NCBI GenBank assembly: GCA_041910015.1
Contig: JAYRRR010000152.1
Coordinates: 1-7,477 of the forward strand
DNA length: 7,477 nt
From: RPQJ01 sp041910015
GTDB lineage: Bacteria > Pseudomonadota > Gammaproteobacteria > Steroidobacterales > Steroidobacteraceae
Direction of reading: 5' to 3'
Shown: positions 5,969 through 7,477 of the stretch, in pieces
How the letters are laid out: each line of letters starts with the position of its first letter
How positions within the stretch are numbered: position 1 is the stretch's first letter
Notes under the pieces: model-generated
Told to the model about the DNA's origin: nothing
Seen by the model: only the letters and a program-made list of their open reading frames with translations
The model's database searches: none
Made by a program: the position numbers and the translations under genes

Positions 5969-5969
5969 T
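5964..5969 (+). promoter_or_regulatory. Possible -10 element overlapping the mpl stop codon (leaderless LON-domain mRNA)
   Basis: CATAAT (5 of 6 matches to TATAAT) contains the mpl TAA stop and ends six bases before the ATG at 5976. Transcription would begin at or next to the ATG, giving a leaderless message. The LON gene has no SD close to its start: the nearest GGAG-like run is about 24 bases upstream. No good -35 is seen. The alternative is translational coupling to mpl. Confidence 0.25.
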
Positions 5970-5975
5970 CCGCCC

Positions 5976-6611
5976 ATGGACGAGCAGCAAACGGTTGCAC
6001 CGCGGGAGGAGATCCCGCTCTTCCCGCTGAACACAGTGTTGTTCCCGGGCGGGCCGCTGCCGCTGCGCATTTTCGAGGCGCGCTACATCGACCTCGTCCG
6101 TCGCTGCCTGCGCGAGGACAAGGGGTTCGGCGTCGTGCTGATACGCGAAGGCGACGAGGCCGGTGACACGCCGGCGGTAACCTGTGACGTCGGCACCTAC
6201 GCGAGGATCGTCGATTTCTCGGGCCAGCCGGACGGCCTGCTCGGCATCGAAGTGCGCGGCGAGCGTCGCTTCCGCATCCACGCGCGGCGGCGCGAGCGCG
6301 ACGGCCTGCACGTGGCCGAGGTTGAATGGTTGCCGATCGAGCCGGACGTGCCGCTGCCGGAGGAGTTCGCGGATCTCGGGCCCGCACTCGACGCCGTACT
6401 CGGCCAGGTCGGCGATCCGTACGACTCGCTGGAGCGACGGCTCGACGACGCCGGCTGGGTCGCGGGCCGGCTCGCCGAGATCCTGCCGCTGCCGCCCGGC
6501 CACAAGCAGCATTGCCTCGAGATCGACGACCCGATCGAACGGCTGCGATTCCTGCGTCCGCTGTTCGAGATCACGACCGGACCGCCGGACACCGACCGCA
6601 CGGCGGACTGA
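5976..6611 (+). CDS. LON peptidase N-terminal (substrate-binding) domain protein
   Basis: Stand-alone relative of the Lon protease N-terminal domain. It has 211 residues and no AAA+ or serine-lysine protease domain, so no proteolysis is expected from it alone. The hallmark IPLFPLNTVLFPGGPLPLRI (13-32), then FEARYIDLVRRC, opens the domain. The beta-rich part continues through FGVVLIREGDEAG, GTYARIVDF, and LLGIEVRGERRFRI. The C-terminal half is helical (DPYDSLERRLDDAGWVAGRL; then LPLPPGHKQHCLEIDDPIERL), as in the family. The biochemical role of these short proteins is not established to my knowledge; peptide or protein binding is the usual suggestion. The ATG at 5976 is seven bases after the mpl stop and places the domain at the N terminus; the longer open frame upstream only overlaps mpl. 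Either an operon with mpl or its own promoter at 5964 is possible. Confidence 0.9.
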   Translation: MDEQQTVAPREEIPLFPLNTVLFPGGPLPLRIFEARYIDLVRRCLREDKGFGVVLIREGDEAGDTPAVTCDVGTYARIVDFSGQPDGLLGIEVRGERRFRIHARRRERDGLHVAEVEWLPIEPDVPLPEEFADLGPALDAVLGQVGDPYDSLERRLDDAGWVAGRLAEILPLPPGHKQHCLEIDDPIERLRFLRPLFEITTGPPDTDRTAD

Positions 6612-6764
6612 GTCCCGGCGCGAATCGGCGCGAATACGGCGCATGGTCATCTCGATGCACCGGCTGGTCGGGCACGGCCGACTCGAAGCCGATCCGCTGC
6701 GGGCCGCCCGGCGGTGCTGAACAGGCGTCGGGGTCGGGCGCGACGAGCCGGTAGAATCCGGCGC
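6612..6764 (+). other. Intergenic stretch between the LON-domain and glycosyltransferase-like genes
   Basis: 153 bases without a gene I can support. It begins with two tandem copies of CGGCGCGAAT (6616-6635) followed by the related ACGGCGCATG. A 25-codon ATG frame (6643-6720) has no SD and Arg/Gly/Leu-rich content like other chance frames here, so it is not called. No hairpin with a T-run is seen after the LON gene. The 3' end holds the candidate -10 for the next gene. Confidence 0.4.
6747..6762 (+). promoter_or_regulatory. Candidate -10 element flanked by inverted repeats, before the glycosyltransferase-like gene
   Basis: TAGAAT (6752-6757; 5 of 6 matches to TATAAT) is framed exactly by GCCGG (6747-6751) and CCGGC (6758-6762). 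The hexamer ends seven bases before the ATG at 6765, so the transcript would start at the start codon. No SD lies in the 20 bases before that ATG. No good -35 is seen. The arrangement suggests a leaderless mRNA, and the symmetry might be a regulator site. Confidence 0.38.
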
Positions 6765-7477
6765 ATGGCTGCCGCCGCGCCGAGGTTCCTGTTCATTCCC
6801 GTGTCCGGCCCCGGTGGCGCGGGCGAATACCATCGCTCGCTCGCCGTCGCGCGCGATCTCGAGCGACGCTGGCCCGGCTGTCGGATCCGCTTCGTGCTCA
6901 GCCGCGCGGCACCGTACGCGGCGACGGCGCCGTACGAGGGATTGCGGCTCGAGGACTCGCCGACGCGCAGCAACGCGGCGGTCGTGGCGTACCTTCGTGA
7001 CGAGCAGCCCGATGTCGTCGTCTTCGACAGTTCCGGCCGCCTTGCCCAGTACGCTGCGGCCCGCCGCGTCGGGGCCCGCGTGGTGTACGTGAGTTCGCGG
7101 CCGAAGACGCGCTGGAAGGGCTTTCGCTGGCGGCGCATGCGGCTGATCGACCAGCACTGGATCGCGCAGCCGCGGTGTCTCGGCGGCGCGGCCGGCCCGT
7201 ACGAGTCGCTGAAGCTGCGGCTGCTGGGCCGGCCGGAACTCGTCTTTCTCGACGCGTTGCACGAGGCGGTCGAACCGCCGGCCGTACAGGCCCTGCAGCG
7301 AACCCTCGGCGTCGAGCCCGGCCGCTACGTGCTGCTCTGTCCGGGGGGCGGCGGGGATTTTGGCGCGGGCACCGATGCCGCGGCCGTGTTCCACGCCGCC
7401 GCGCGGCGCCTGCGCGCCGACTCGGGGCTGGCCGTGGTGGCCGTGCTCGGCATGCGTCATGCGCCGCCCACGGCCGG
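6765..7477 (+). CDS. Probable GT-B-type glycosyltransferase, N-terminal part (cut by the right window edge)
   Basis: The first 237 residues of a longer protein; the frame is open to the end. It begins with a beta-strand/glycine loop RFLFIPVSGPGGAGEYHRSL (7-26), then an alternating alpha/beta pattern (RIRFVLS, 40-46; DVVVFDSSG, 83-91; ARVVYVSSRPK, 104-114), as in the N-terminal Rossmann-like half of GT-B enzymes. A basic patch TRWKGFRWRRMRL (115-127) may contact membrane or acceptor. The second domain starts near YVLLCPGGGGDFGAG (188-202), a glycine-rich loop like the one that opens the nucleotide-sugar-binding half of MurG/GT28-type enzymes. Donor and acceptor are unknown, and the C-terminal donor-binding residues are outside the window. 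The ATG at 6765 is chosen because it directly precedes the first strand. Genes for Mpl and a membrane protein nearby suggest an envelope context, but only loosely. An alternative is a non-enzymatic or ELM1-like GT-B-fold protein. Confidence 0.6.
   Translation, partial: MAAAAPRFLFIPVSGPGGAGEYHRSLAVARDLERRWPGCRIRFVLSRAAPYAATAPYEGLRLEDSPTRSNAAVVAYLRDEQPDVVVFDSSGRLAQYAAARRVGARVVYVSSRPKTRWKGFRWRRMRLIDQHWIAQPRCLGGAAGPYESLKLRLLGRPELVFLDALHEAVEPPAVQALQRTLGVEPGRYVLLCPGGGGDFGAGTDAAAVFHAAARRLRADSGLAVVAVLGMRHAPPTA

Noticed and set aside
6643..6720. 25-codon small open frame between the LON and glycosyltransferase-like genes
   Set aside because: No SD, no hydrophobic or other functional pattern, and no sign of coding constraint visible from one sequence.
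5886..7460. Long open frame (524 codons) on the minus strand
   Set aside because: It runs antisense to the 3' end of mpl, the LON gene and the glycosyltransferase-like gene, all supported by family motifs or structure. Its translation is Arg/Ala/Asp/His-rich with no recognisable domain, as expected for chance frames in GC-rich DNA.
1..7477. Hidden defence system, mobile element or biosynthetic cluster
   Set aside because: No integrase, transposase, recombinase, restriction, toxin-antitoxin or CRISPR feature is present; all sizeable genes are housekeeping families, one unknown membrane protein and one GT-B-like protein.

Overview
The window is a GC-rich (roughly 70% by eye) bacterial chromosomal segment densely packed with housekeeping genes. 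The set points to a Gammaproteobacterium: an Mpl muropeptide ligase very close to the E. coli type, a classical RNase D with E. coli-like length and catalytic residue spacing, and membrane pyrophosphatase beside PPi-dependent phosphofructokinase, a pairing known from methanotrophs and also compatible with Xanthomonadales-type genomes. The lineage below class is a guess. There are no rRNA or tRNA genes, CRISPR arrays, insertion sequences, integrases or toxin/defence genes that I can see.

Layout. Left part (1-1921, minus strand): the start of hppA (proton-pumping membrane pyrophosphatase, running off the left edge) lies downstream of a PPi-dependent 6-phosphofructokinase. They are separated by a 106-base leader holding a strong GC hairpin with a nine-G tract. 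A 200-base divergent promoter region follows, then adk (adenylate kinase, plus strand, 2122-2781). A perfect 12-bp hairpin sits between adk and the convergent rnd gene (RNase D, minus strand, 2872-3987). Right part (4042-7477, plus strand): an unrecognised five-helix membrane protein, mpl (peptidoglycan recycling), a stand-alone LON N-terminal domain protein, and the first 237 residues of a probable GT-B-type glycosyltransferase that runs off the right edge.

How the genes fit together. HppA, PPi-PFK and adenylate kinase all act on phosphate-energy currency. PPi-PFK uses or makes PPi at the Fru6P/Fru1,6P2 step, HppA couples PPi hydrolysis (or synthesis) to proton movement, and adenylate kinase recovers AMP produced by PPi-releasing reactions. 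Mpl returns the recycled murein tripeptide to the cell-wall pathway. The membrane protein and mpl are spaced like an operon.

Regulation. SD sequences are clear for hppA, PPi-PFK, rnd and mpl. By contrast the LON gene and the glycosyltransferase lack an SD and have a -10-like hexamer only 6-7 bases before the ATG, suggesting leaderless mRNAs. I did not find a new biological system. The points worth checking are the motif variants in PPi-PFK and Adk, the two hairpins, and the apparent leaderless starts.
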